From contig JASSKH010000003.1 of the NCBI GenBank assembly GCA_031763025.1, positions 16,922,992 to 16,986,991 on the forward strand: a stretch of DNA of 64,000 bases, written 5' to 3'. Below are positions 11,570 to 22,276 of the stretch, piece after piece. The translations under genes and the position numbers were made by a program. Below the pieces are notes generated by a model, which saw only the letters and a program-made list of their open reading frames with translations, searched no databases and had not been told where the DNA came from. This DNA is from Macrocystis pyrifera. Lineage: Eukaryota > Sar > Phaeophyceae > Laminariales > Laminariaceae. Numbering within the stretch: the stretch's first letter is position 1; the number at the start of each line of letters is the position of its first letter.

Positions 11570-14500
11570 TCAGATGTCGGGGTCTACCCCTGCCACAGGC
11601 GCTCCTGCTTCCGGTTCATCAGACTCCATTTTGTCGCCCGCAGCCGCGTCCCCGTTTGTCTTGGGCGTGTCGGCCTTGCTCCAGTAGCTGTCGAGCCCTC
11701 TGTCCATGGACGCCACCTTAGGGTCGGGGCCCTTACCCGCTTTGAACCAGTCTGTTGTGTGTGGCACGGGAAAAAAAAATGTAATGACAAGGGGGGGGGG
11801 GGGTGATGCCAAGCGCACAACAAGCGGACGAGGTGTACAGGAAAGGGGGCAAGGGAGGGTGCTGTGAGGCCGAGGAGGAACGCCAGTAAGGTCTGTTAAA
11901 AGAGTGCCAGCACACATCTGCTGCTACCGCCGTCACGAGACGATTTTCAGTCCAGATTGGGCGCACCCAAAGCCGACGGTGGAGGAATTACAAACGGAGC
12001 GCGTTTCAAGCATCTGCCACGGCACAACACCGATGCACTACCTCCAGCAACATCCCGACCAAATAAAAAACAACAACGCAACGACAGCGGCACCATCTAC
12101 ACTGCATACACACAGTACGCCACCCCAACTGGCATCCCCACTACCGTGGCACCATCTACACTGCATACACACAGTACGCCACCCCAACTGGCATCCCCAC
12201 TACCGTCACATGCACGTCACATGCACGGCGAAACGCGGCGGAAACACGTGGGCGGGATCGGGCGAGGACTTCGCCAAAAATCGAGTAGCGCTCGCAGATG
12301 CGATTAGTCTTCGCCACTCCATATAGCCGAGCAGCAACAAAGCGCCTCGGACGCCAGTAGCAATAGCCTCAGGAAGTCCGCCGCCAGGACAGGAAAGGAC
12401 ACCTCCAAGAACCCCACAAACCTGGGGCGAATCCTCAAGCCACCTCCCCGCGGTGCTGTGTAGATAAGAAGTCAGGCAACTACCGTACTAACAACGAAAA
12501 AACCTGCTTTTTTCCCTCCCCGAGAAATCCGGGTATTGATTTCGCCCAGAAAGCCAAACGCGGAAAACAAACCCGTCGTACAGCGAGATAGATGATGGTC
12601 GGCGCGTCGCTCGGGATCGTTCGCGGTTCGGACGCTACAGGCAGTCCAGACGAGCATGCGAAGCGTGGAGCTTCCCCCCCCCCCCCCCTCGGCCATGTCG
12701 ACGCAACGAATCATCTGAGGTCCTACGTGTGTCGTAGGAGCTTACACCGGACTCCACACAGCTGCAACCGAAATCCACATAGCTGCCATGCCGTAAAACA
12801 GTCTCTCCAGCAGAAGGCTCTCGGAACTCTTGTTTCATGGGGGGAGTCTGGCAACGCAATCTCCTAAAAAGATTTTCCTTTGTGACGAGCGGCACACAAC
12901 GCTGCCTGCGCCAAACCTTGCTTGCGCGCAGCATCGCAACCGGAGGGGGGTATACCACCGGGCATGCATGCACATCAGCTGAACAACACGCCTTCCAAGA
13001 CCGGTGCGCACTACCGTGGTATACTACATGGCCTTGCGAGGGATCGCAGCACGCCCGAGACCGACACCGATACCGGTCTAAGCGAAAACCCCCCGCCCGC
13101 CCCCTCCCTCCCGCCGCTTTGGAAGGGATAATGGGAGACGGGTGTAGATACAGCAGTGGCAATCACGGCGCCGTTCCTGGTGCTTTCCGAGGAAATATGA
13201 GGGTGCTTCAATTCGAGAATGGCGCGCCTGATAGCCTCCGTGTTCATGCTCTGCGTACTGAGATACGGGCTCGGCGTACTGAAATAACGGGTGGCGTGGC
13301 GGCTCGAATAGGCACTGCCACCGGCAGCGGCGGCGGTTCACACCATCGCCGCTGTCCTCGCGCGCAGGAATTCTGGGGGGCTTGAGGCGCGAATGTTCAA
13401 GAACAACGTCGTCTCATGGCCCCCTCTCCCCATGTACCCGCGGTGGGTGTCTTTCCATCACACTGCGCCGGCGATATCGCGACGATGACGGCGTGGCGTT
13501 ACACAAGGACACCACCAAGCCGACAACGATCTGATGCGATTACGTTGACCGTCACAAAGAACGGACTAAACAAAACGAAGGTCAAGGAGGAGAGGAAGAG
13601 GGAGCGGTAGAAGAAGATTCGGAAGCAAAACCAGGTCGGATAGTCGCCCCTTTCATCTCCTTCCTTTCCTTTCTCCCTTACGCCTTTCCGGTCGAGCCAC
13701 ACGCCCATAAAAAGCGGCGACCGCTTCAGCGAGTCACCGCCGCCGCCGCGGCGCATCCTCCCCCCCTTCCCTCTCCGAAGGAGGTCAGTCGGAGCCTGCT
13801 CACATTCGTCGAGGCCTTCGTCCAAGTTCGTCGTCTTCGCCGGCTGCGTCGACGCCTTGTTCCCGCGCCCGCCGGTTCTACCCCCTCCGCGCCCAGCGCT
13901 ACCACCGCCGCGACCACCAGCGCGGCCGCCGGCGTTTATGTTTCCGCGGCTACCGACCACACCAGCACCACGGCCGGGGCCACGTCCGGGGCCACGTCCG
14001 GAGCCACGTCCGTTTGGTGTTGCCCGTCCGGCGGGTACTCCCCGTCCTCCAGGTACTCTCTGGTTGTTTACGCGGGGCGGCATGCCTCCGGGCCTCTGCA
14101 TTTGTGTCCGCGTGTCGTTGTCGTCGGAGTTGTTGTTAGTCGTGATCGTAGTGACCGCAGTGGCAGTCGGTCGGACGTAACAGGAAGAAGCGGAGGGGGA
14201 AGAGGAAAACGAGTGTCGAGGAAAGAATGGGAAGGGTGCGAGTGTGAGATTGGCGGCGAAGCTTGGTTGGTGTTACTGCTGTGTTACTGGTGGAGCTCGG
14301 GTGATAGGTTTTAGCGGGGGTGGAGGCGTGCACCAGTGCTCGAAGGAGGGGCATGGTGCTCTTTGGGAAACCGTTGGGGAGCTTGCTGCTGAGATCACCG
14401 CGCATTCTTTGGATATACATACGGTACGATAAATTTCGACCACCGCGCATTCTGATGTGCATCTTGCAAGGGGTAGACGATATAGCTGTTAGATCGTTAT

Positions 14501-17500
14501 ACCCATGAATGCAGTCCCGGGACATCCAACCCTGTACTAAATAACACCAAAACTGAAACTACTGCTACTGCTGTTGACAGGAGTAGAAATACTATCAATA
14601 AACTGCTATATACTCCAATCCAACTCGTATATACTCTACATATCTTGCATGAAGATGCTGCCAAGATATATCGAGCAGGTATAATATGATATAAACGCAA
14701 ATCAAAGCCGAACACAGCGTCGTCCCGACGAACTTGCAAACAGCAAAAAAAAAGCCCACAGCGGGTCGGCCTGGTGGCTCACAAGTCATAACTTACCCTG
14801 CCGCCGCCTACCACCTGGGTCCGTCCCCGTCCCTTCGCCTGCACGTAGTTGTTTTGGCGCGGGGGGCGGTAGCTGCCGAGGAGCCACCATCTGTGTCTGC
14901 GCGGCGCGCATGGCCGGCTTGGGGTTTGTCATGCCTTGACGGCGTGCCTGTGGCGGGGAGAGTGATCGACGGAGGTGTGGTATTATATATAGTTCACGCA
15001 AAATAAAACATACCCGTAGCTCTGGCGAATAAATGGTCGTAGCCTGCGAGCGATGCGACATGTGACTGCCTCCGGCACCACAAGCCTACGAGTATAAATA
15101 ATGCGCCTACCTGGACATCACAGTATGGAAACTATGAGCAACTTGTGAGTCCAGCAGTATGATAGTGACTCACGTCAAACTGTGTCTGGCGGCCGACCTT
15201 GTGGCGGACATCGACGTCGTCTCGCCGCTGGGAAGCCCCCATGTTGTAAACTGGGGACGGAAAAACAGAGGCAACAAGAAAACAGACACAGGACAGACGT
15301 AAAAAAAAAAGGCAGGGAGGAAAAGCAGGCATGAAAGACGGGCGGTATGACCGGTACGCAATGTGACAAATATCTGAAAATGCCAGGTAACATCCTCAGG
15401 TATTTAAGGTATTATTGATTATTGCCGATTGTGACGCACAGCATTTGGAGTGGGGGGTAGGGATGTGAGGGTTGTCCACAATAAACTGTCGAAGCCGCAC
15501 ACATCTATACATCTGGTATATTCGTGCGGGTCAGGAGAACCAGGTAAGAGCAGTCAGTGCCCGTGTGCCGTACATGAAAAAGGAGAACCCGGAAAGGAGC
15601 ACGGACCAGGGAAGGCGGATCCGTGGTTACAAGAAGGCAAAGTCCCTCTCCCCCCGCTCTCGTTTACTATTTACATACGAGTTTCTTCATTCGTGAGGTT
15701 TTCCGTTGCATGGGATGGCATTTTGTGAGACGTCCGTAAGCTTCTATTACAGAGCGCTACAGAGTAGTGTACTGGTGTAAGTTTCGAAGCTTCAAAATAC
15801 TCTAAAATCTACTGCTCCCAGCCCTCAGCCAGTGAAGTATACGACTGGCTTTATACAGCAGTAGTGGCAATATACACGGAGTCTATTGCGCCAGTGTCTA
15901 TCCCTGCAGGTAGGACAGAGTACATAAAGTTGTCACCCTGGACAAATCCTATTTCAACAGGCTACTGTGTCTACAACTGATTTAGGAGGCGGTGTGTTTA
16001 ACTGGACTAGTCTCGACAATTCGTTTATTGGAGTTGTCCAGACAACTGATTTCGGCGATAGTCCACTGGATGTGTCCAGGCAATTGATTTCGAAGACTGC
16101 TAAATTAATTGGAATTATCCAGCAAATTGACTTCGGGTCCTGGTCCAATAATTATAATTGTCTAGACAATTGATTTCGGGGATTGTCCACTAATTCAAGT
16201 TTTCCAGACAATTGATCTTGGGAGCTGTCTATTAATTGGATTTGTCTGAACAAAAGGTTTCGGCTGCTGCTTATCATCAATAAATGGAATTGTCCAAACA
16301 ATTGGTTTCGGTGCTGTCTGTGAATTAAAAGGAATTTTGTCTAAACGGACTTCGGATTGGAAAGTAGTTGGATTTGTCCGCGCAATTCATTTTAGATGCC
16401 GCTCAAGCAATCAATTTCTCGAGAAATATCACGGCCTTGTACCTATTTATTGTATTAAGATAAGACACTCCCCATTGAATTGATACTACTCGTAATATTG
16501 AACGATAAAGTTCCTTGCAAATGCATGGGTATATAGGGAACTTCCCGATCCTGCTGTAGAGGCAATGCTAGCGTGGTACTGCTGTTGTGTATTGACCAAA
16601 TCAACTGTAGTTGCCACCTTTCAAATAACAGCTCTCTAAAACTCGATTGTCATGACAATTCCAACTAGTAGATCGCTTCCGAAACCAATTGTCCGGACAA
16701 TTCCAATTAATGGACGGTCTCCCAAAGCAGTTGCCCGACAAGTCAAACTCATTTAAATCACTCGAAATAAATTGTTCAAGCAATTCCAATCAATAGACAG
16801 CCTGTGAAATCATTTGTCAGCACAATTTCAATCAATCGGCAGTCTCCGAGATAATTTGTCTGGACATTTCCAATTATTCACAAGCACCAAACATGCAATT
16901 GTTCAGACAATTCGAACTAAATGACAGTTTCAGAAATCAATTGTCAGGACAATTTCAACTGATATACTGCTGTACCAGATATCGATTGTCCCAACATATC
17001 TAATTAAAAGACAGTATCCAAGATCAATTGTCTAAACAATTCCAATTGCTAGACAGTCTTTGACTTCACTTGCCCGGACAATTCCAATTGATAGACAACT
17101 TCGTGGCTCCGCTGTAGGGGCAATATATAGTCTATTTACAGTTTATAGGTCTATCGTTCAACGCAAAAGCAAAAAAGGGCGGGACACCTCAACTTCAGGT
17201 TTTTATCATATGTCCGCACGCGGGACGTTTTGATACCGTGTAGCCCATGTGCTCCTCAACAGATATAAATAACTAAAAAAAAAACGTTTCACGAAACAAA
17301 ATAATCCGTACGCACTGATATTTTGGTATGTACGTGCAATGATTGATTTAGGAGACTGCCAATCAATGGCATTGTCTGAAGAAGTGATTTTGGAGATTTT
17401 GTGTTGGTTGCAAATGTCCGGGTAATTGATTGTGTAAACGTACCGTCTATTAATTTGAAATTGAAATGGCCCGGATGATTGGTTTAGAAGGCGGTCTGCT

Positions 17501-20307
17501 AGTTGAAATTGTCCGGACAATTGATTTTGGAGACTGCTGTGCATAAATTGGAATTGTAGGGCCAATTGATTTGGGCGAATGCTTATTAATCATAATTGTC
17601 GGGACATTTAATTTTGGCGGCAGTTCATTAATTGAAACTGTCCGGACAATAAATTCGGGCGGCCGTCTATTAATTGCAATTGTAGGGACAATTGATTTAG
17701 GAGACGGTCCGTTAGTTGGAATTGTCGAGACAATTGATGCAGAAGACGGTCTACTAAATCTAATTGGCCGGACAATTAATTTGAAGAAGGTCCATTAATT
17801 GGACTTGTCCGGACCATTGATTACGGAGACTGCCTACAAGACTTACGCCAATGGAAACGCGAAGTCCAAAAGTTTTCTTTCAAAAATATTGCTTGAAAAA
17901 AACAGCCGAAAATATCCTCGTACCGCCGCTGTGGGAAAAAAGGGAAAAAAAGTTTGATTTTTTCTTCTTTTTTCTAATGGCTGCAGGCGGCGCAATTTCT
18001 TTTCTCTCGTTGCAAATAGTCCACACGCTGATAAAAATCAGCTCGTGCGACGATAGATGCTCGATCTCGATATAGACTCAGCCCACGGCCAACCCGCTTG
18101 GTGCCGGGCAAGGCCAACGAGTATATATGACGACATCCAAGACAGAAAGTGGATGCATACTCTAGGGGGCGAGAGCTTGCCGGCGGCGTCCTGCGGTATC
18201 CTCCCAAACCTGAAAACAAGCCTGTTTTTTGCCATTCGAGACGGATCGAGAAATATTGTCTTCTGTTTTGTACACACCAGCGGCTAATTGTGTTTTATCG
18301 TACGCCTGGCCAGCGCCCGCCACGTCACTGGCCATCGTGTGAAGACGGTGACCCAAGGGTGGGTCGGAGCCCCTAACGAGCGCACTCCATTCAGAATTCA
18401 TGACGCAATCGTTGGTTTCGTCGATCGCGTCTGTCGAGGACTCGGAATCTCGCCGCTTCGAACCAAACATCCGCGTGAGTTTTTCTAAAGCCGATCTTGG
18501 CCCAACGTCGGCCCCAGATTTGCTTTTTTCGGGCTTTTCCAAAAGTTTGGATTTTTTTTTTTCTCAACGTGCCCATAGGAAGGTGTTTTGATTTTTTTTG
18601 GCGGGTATCTTTGGAATTCAAACTTTTAATTGATACTTCGCTTTCCCATTGGCATAGGTCTAAGGCCGTTTCCTTTCGTATTTCGTTCGATTTTTGAGCT
18701 TCAGATTTTGACCCGATCGCATTTTCAGATGGCAACTTGGCAAATCGAAACAGCAGTATTCCTATGCGGAAAAATAAGATTAATTGTGCCTGCAGAGATT
18801 CGAGCAAAAGCCGAGACCAAGTGCTGCTGTTGCTATGGTTTGGCGCCGCGAAGAGACACGCTGGGTGCGCTCCCGCCACGTAGGACCCAAGCGTCCGAGC
18901 CAAGGCTGACTGCCCCTGGTCTGGCGGCGAAGAGACGTGCCGAGTGCGCTAGAGTCAACCTGTCTTGGTATTTTGTGTTTCATAATGTAGCTGGCTGCTG
19001 CTGCTGCTGTAATCCGACGACCTGGGTCCTCGGATTCTCAAACTGATTTTTTCAGGTCGGATTTTGCATATTTGGATTGAATAAGCAGGGTCATTCATTT
19101 TTTAGATCGAAAAATACAAATCTGAAGCTTGAAATCGAACCGCATAGGAAAGAGCCTGAAATAAGCGCCGTTCCTAACGGACCGAAAAAAAATCACGATT
19201 CATGACTTTTTGGCATGACAAAGGATCACGACCCATGACGTTTCAGTTCTAACGAAAAAAGCCGAAAAACGTCACGTTTCGTGATATTTTCAAACAACGA
19301 AATTCATGCCCAACGATTTTTCGCGCGTGGAGCCAACTCTCTTCGCGAGTGGGGCACGGCCAGGCCGGGCCGGGCCGGGCCGACCGCGCCTGGCCCGTGA
19401 TATATTTCGAATCACGGGCCGAAGCCTGATCCAGCCTGCGAGATTCCGATCTCACCGACCGTCGGCCAAGCCCGGTCCGCGAGATTTCATCTCGCAGTCC
19501 GTCTCCCCGGCCTGGCCTGCGACATTCTCAGGTCATTTTCGCTTTGTCTTCAAGCTGTGGCTCCTCCTCGAAATTTCGAGGCCACAACGTGTTCGCTAGC
19601 CCGTGCCCAGCGGTGTCTTTGGGTAGCCGCTCATTGTGTGTCCACAAGCGGCGTACAAAGCAGAGTCTGTCATGCCCCTATACCGGCCTTCGGATACCGT
19701 TGGTACGCCTGGGTTGCGTAGCGCCTTGATCAGGCGTATTTCGAGACACGACGACAAATGTCACGAAACGTGATTTTGTTTTTTTTAGAGAAAATCTAAA
19801 AAAACTGGCGTCATCAATCGTGATTTTTCTTGTCATGATTCACGACAAAACAATCACGATTGAAGACAAAAATCTCACGAATCGTGATTTTTATTGTTCG
19901 CTAGGAATGGCCCTAAGCTTGCCTGGACAATAGGGCCAGGTAGGGGTCATTTAATAGAAATTGTCTGGATAATCGAGCTCGATGCGCTTCCATAAGCCGG
20001 CGTCCCCGGTGGCTTGGTAGGTGGTCCGCGAGCCTATCAAGATCAATTTCGTGAGTTCGAGTCTCACCGAGTGCATGCTCATAGGGACTTTTTCTTGCAT
20101 AAAATTGATTAGCGGAAAGCGCGAGAGCGTGAGTTAGCTGTACATTCGATGAAAATCGACGAGCAGTGGGAATGCTGAACCCTATGCGAGACAAAAACTA
20201 AAGGCACGTACCGGGGGGGAGAAGGGACGACACCTGTGACCACGGCTTGTCCAGAAGATCGTCGAGGGTAAAACCTCCTACGAGTGGGCTGGAAAGTAAA
20301 AGTGATG

Positions 20308-20344
<37 letters not shown>

Positions 20345-21766
20345 GGAACTAGGGTTAAACAATAGACAATACCAGTAGTCAATTGCAATAGGAAGCTATC
20401 ACTGCTGTATTACGGGGGTCCATAGTTAATTTTTGTTTTGTTTTGTTTTGTTTTTTTTTTTTTTTTTATCCTTCACTTTTACTTCCCAGCCCACTCGTAG
20501 GAGGTTTTTACCCTCGACGATCTTCTGGACAAGCCGTGGCCACAGGTGTCGTCCCTTCTCCCCCCCGGTACGTGCCTTTTATTTTTGTCGCGCATGGGGT
20601 TCAGCATTCCCACTGCTCGTCGATTTTCATCGAATGTAGCCAACTCACGCTTTCGCGCTTTCCGCTTATCAATTTTTTATGCAAGAAAAAGTCCCTATGA
20701 GCATGCACTCGGTGGGACTTGAACCCACGAAATTGATCTTGACAGGCACGCGGACCACCTACCAAGCCACCGGGGAATAGGACCTATGGTATAAATAAAA
20801 ACCTATATATTTACCTTTTTTTAATAACAATATTTGGTCCTATTTACTATGGTCCCCCGTAATTAGTACCAAATTGGACTAATGTCTACCAGTATTATCT
20901 AGGGTCCACATACACCGGTACATACATCACATATACTGCTGTGGTGCATCATTAGTTTGTACCAGGCAGCATAAATAGTGGTCGTACACACCAGCAGAAA
21001 ACAAAAAGAACAGCAGGGCCAGAACGCGGACAGATCAGTAAATGAGGGGGTACGAATACAGAGTACACACAAGAGTATATTTTGGTTGCTGGCGTATGTA
21101 TGTATGTTGTGTCGGCCGCACCTAGTGCGAAGGCATGGTATTACGTAGGCTATTAATGCATTACGGTGTGTTATCTCTGTGTCGTAGTCTGTGACCACAG
21201 AGCTCGTATCTTTCTAGGGTGAAGAATCAGCACGGACACTGGGCTTGCTGGATGTCGACGAGTAGAAGAACGGTTTAATGTGAAGAACACACACACACAT
21301 CCGTACCAATACTGAAGAAGCAGTCAGACAGACGACAAAGGTGGCCCAATCCCGAGATCTTTCCGAAAATGTTACGCTTTTTTAGTCGGATTTTCATCCC
21401 GTGCCGCAACATTTTCAATTATCGTCGCATTTTCCCCATTTTTCCCACTCTTGACTTTGCTATTCTTACGTTTACGCAAGGCACACGACCAAAAATGACG
21501 TGCCCAATACCGGACATACCTCCCAGCAGAGGTGGGCATCTCCTTGGCGATGCACAGACACAATACACGGAGGGAAGACTCCGGGGGCGTCGTCATCGCT
21601 TACTGTCTGTTGCAAAAACAAAAAAAAAGAAAAAAACACGAAAACAAAACTTTCTACGAACGCTGAACGGGTGGCATCGCTGTAAAAAAATTAGGTCGTA
21701 TATGTCACCTGGTTTTACGATTACACGCTTCGCCTCCATCTGATCGAATCTGTCCGAGAGAGTCAT
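11570..21766 (-). CDS. CHTOP: FoP/CHTOP-like mRNA-export adaptor (five exons)
   Basis: CHTOP-type proteins bind the helicase UAP56 and the TREX complex in the nucleus. Proposed exons: 21766-21709, 15250-15174, 14947-14797, 14095-13804, 11751-11570. Exon 1 reads MTLSDRFDQMEAKR, resembling CHTOP MSLNERFTNML. Exons 1-2 join in phase as KPVYNMGASQRR. Exon 4 is RG/GGR-rich. The exon 4-5 join (phase 1) creates LDEGLDEYWFKAG, followed by MDRGLDSYWSKAD, which is the tandem LDxxLDxYW/M motif defining the FoP C-terminal duplication. The protein ends AGVDPDI. Exons 3 and 4 are out of phase as written; one fewer base in the six-G run at 14861-14866 (C on the coding strand) closes the frame and gives about 252 residues, near the length of animal CHTOP (about 248). 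The gene is divergent from the RBM26-like gene. Exon 1 is less certain because intron 1 is 6.5 kb. Confidence 0.8.
11752..13803 (-). other. Last intron of the FoP-like gene
   Basis: Donor GTGAGC after LDEGLDE and acceptor ACACAACAG before the tyrosine-completing AC. It contains a perfect 59-bp tandem duplication (12089-12206) and a C15 run near 12676. Nothing else is recognised. Confidence 0.75.
12089..12206. repeat. Perfect 59-bp tandem duplication
   Basis: The unit starting GGCACCATCTACACTGCATA and ending CCACTACCGT occurs twice with no difference (12089-12147 and 12148-12206). A short duplication of CACATGCACGT follows. The identity suggests a recent event. Confidence 0.95.
15960..16425 (+). 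repeat. 43-bp satellite, block A (forward)
   Basis: About ten degenerate units spaced mostly 38-48 bp, recognised by the core GTCCGGACAATTGATTTCGG followed by AGACTGTCTATTAATTGGA. Core positions include about 16040, 16080, 16124, 16167, 16207, 16250 and 16298. The palindrome AATTGTCCGGACAATT lies in each unit, so single strands can fold. Confidence 0.88.
16610..17105 (-). repeat. 43-bp satellite, block B (inverted)
   Basis: About ten units of the same repeat in reverse orientation (GACAATTCCAATTGATAGAC followed by AGTCTCCGAAATCAATTGTC), at steps of 41-44 bp from about 16680 to 17065. About 180 bp of unrelated AT-rich DNA separates it from block A and about 220 bp from block C. Confidence 0.88.
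17325..17832 (+). repeat. 43-bp satellite, block C (forward)
   Basis: About twelve forward units at roughly 40-51 bp spacing, with cores near 17338, 17382, 17422, 17473, 17516, 17562, 17604, 17645, 17690, 17731, 17773 and 17813. The best units match AATTGTCCGGACAATTGATT closely. A degenerate remnant of the same motif lies at about 19920-19985. Confidence 0.88.
19166..19914. mobile_element. 0.75-kb foldback-like TIR element rich in AATCGTGATT
   Basis: The left end reads GCCGTTCCTAACGGACCG followed by A-rich DNA and ATCACGATTCATGA. The right end, on the opposite strand, reads GGCCATTCCTAGCGAACA, A-rich DNA and ATCACGATTCGTGA. Inside each end the motif ATCACGATT/AATCGTGATT is repeated several times in both orientations, so the ends are long and self-complementary. 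The centre is GC-rich and has GGCCGGGCCG repeats. No transposase is visible, so it is presumably non-autonomous. Confidence 0.65.
19996..20342 (+). mobile_element. tRNA-headed SINE, copy 1, with poly(A) tail
   Basis: The 5' end carries a tRNA-like head with a box A-like TGGCTTGGTAGG and, about 45 bp on, a box B-like GAGTTCGAGTCTC inside a T-arm-like stem. An unrelated body of about 230 bp follows, then a run of 34 A ending at 20342. The same head, body and tail order occurs inverted just downstream, which defines the element's limits. The 5' acceptor half does not pair well, so this is a tRNA-derived retroposon, not a functional tRNA gene. Presumed Pol III transcript mobilised by a LINE; no LINE is seen here. 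Confidence 0.85.
20410..20862. mobile_element. TA-flanked MITE, copy 1, split by a SINE
   Basis: The left end TTACGGGGGTCCATAGTTAA is preceded by TA. The right end GGTCCCCCGTAA is followed by TTAG, where TA is expected. With the SINE removed, the body (AGGACCTATGGTATAAATAA, then AACCTATATATTTACC) matches the intact copies at 48109 and 59442. Confidence 0.85.
20430..20777 (-). mobile_element. tRNA-headed SINE, copy 2, inserted in a MITE
   Basis: Reverse-strand copy of the same SINE. The T-rich tail is at the left edge (about 20430-20467), the body follows, and the head ends near 20777 with a good box B (GGTTCAAGTCC) within a five-pair stem GTGGG/CCCAC. The two copies differ only at scattered positions. 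It interrupts a TA-flanked MITE between CCATAGTTAAT and AATAGGACC, leaving at most a 3-bp AAT duplication. Confidence 0.87.
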
Positions 21767-22276
21767 GGCCAAAAACCTGGGCAATGGGGGAGAGGGAGAG
21801 GCCGCGTGAATGCAACGGGGCGGGGCAGGGGTCAAATTGCGTCGCCTCTTATCTCCATCGTAGCCTCCAAACCATCCGAAAAAAGAATCTAGAGAAGAGG
21901 GTTTGCAATCGATCGCTCGTTTCATTGTCCGTGTCGTGACTTTGCATCCAGAAAATTTAACGGGTGGCGCACTTGCACACACTCCGCTTCAACTCACGGT
22001 TGAAGCTCACGCCGGGCCTCGCAAACGCAGCTGTGCTGAAACGCTAAGGTACCAACTAGCCTTGAAAACGGAGCACCAGTCGGCGAGCAGTAGTGGGGAT
22101 TAGGTGTACTTTCGCAGGGTTCTAACGGATATGACCCCGACAAAAACACGCCTCTCTGGTGGTGCGGTCTGCCCAACTTGTGGCAAAACAAGAAAACAAG
22201 GCAACACGGGAACAACGGCAACACCGAGTAGGGGCAACCCAATCAGGGTCGGATTGGGACATTCAAGGAGACCACA
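21767..22276. promoter_or_regulatory. Divergent intergenic region between FoP-like and RBM26-like start codons
   Basis: Only 510 bp separate the two proposed ATG codons, which point away from each other. A shared or bidirectional promoter is therefore likely. I could not identify a TATA box or a specific factor site with confidence. The 5' UTRs must also lie here unless there are upstream non-coding exons. The inference depends on exon 1 of the FoP-like gene being right. Confidence 0.55.

Larger units (their letters stand above)
15251..21708 (-). other. 6.5-kb first intron of the FoP-like gene
   Basis: Proposed donor CCAG|GTGACA and acceptor CCGTCCCCAG. Nearly all the repeat classes in the window are represented here: three 43-bp satellite blocks, a 0.75-kb foldback-like element, and a MITE split by a SINE with a second SINE beside it. 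No internal coding exon is convincing. Confidence 0.6.

Noticed and set aside
18162..18542. 126-codon minus-strand frame with a protein-like composition (MEKPEKSKSGADVGPRSALE)
   Set aside because: It lies in the long FoP-like intron with no domain, no splice partner that fits either gene, and repeat-rich surroundings. It could be a relic of an element, but I cannot support a gene.
20698..20776. Functional tRNA gene on the minus strand
   Set aside because: Box A, box B and T-arm are good, but the acceptor stem does not close and the segment is the head of a SINE with a second copy nearby.
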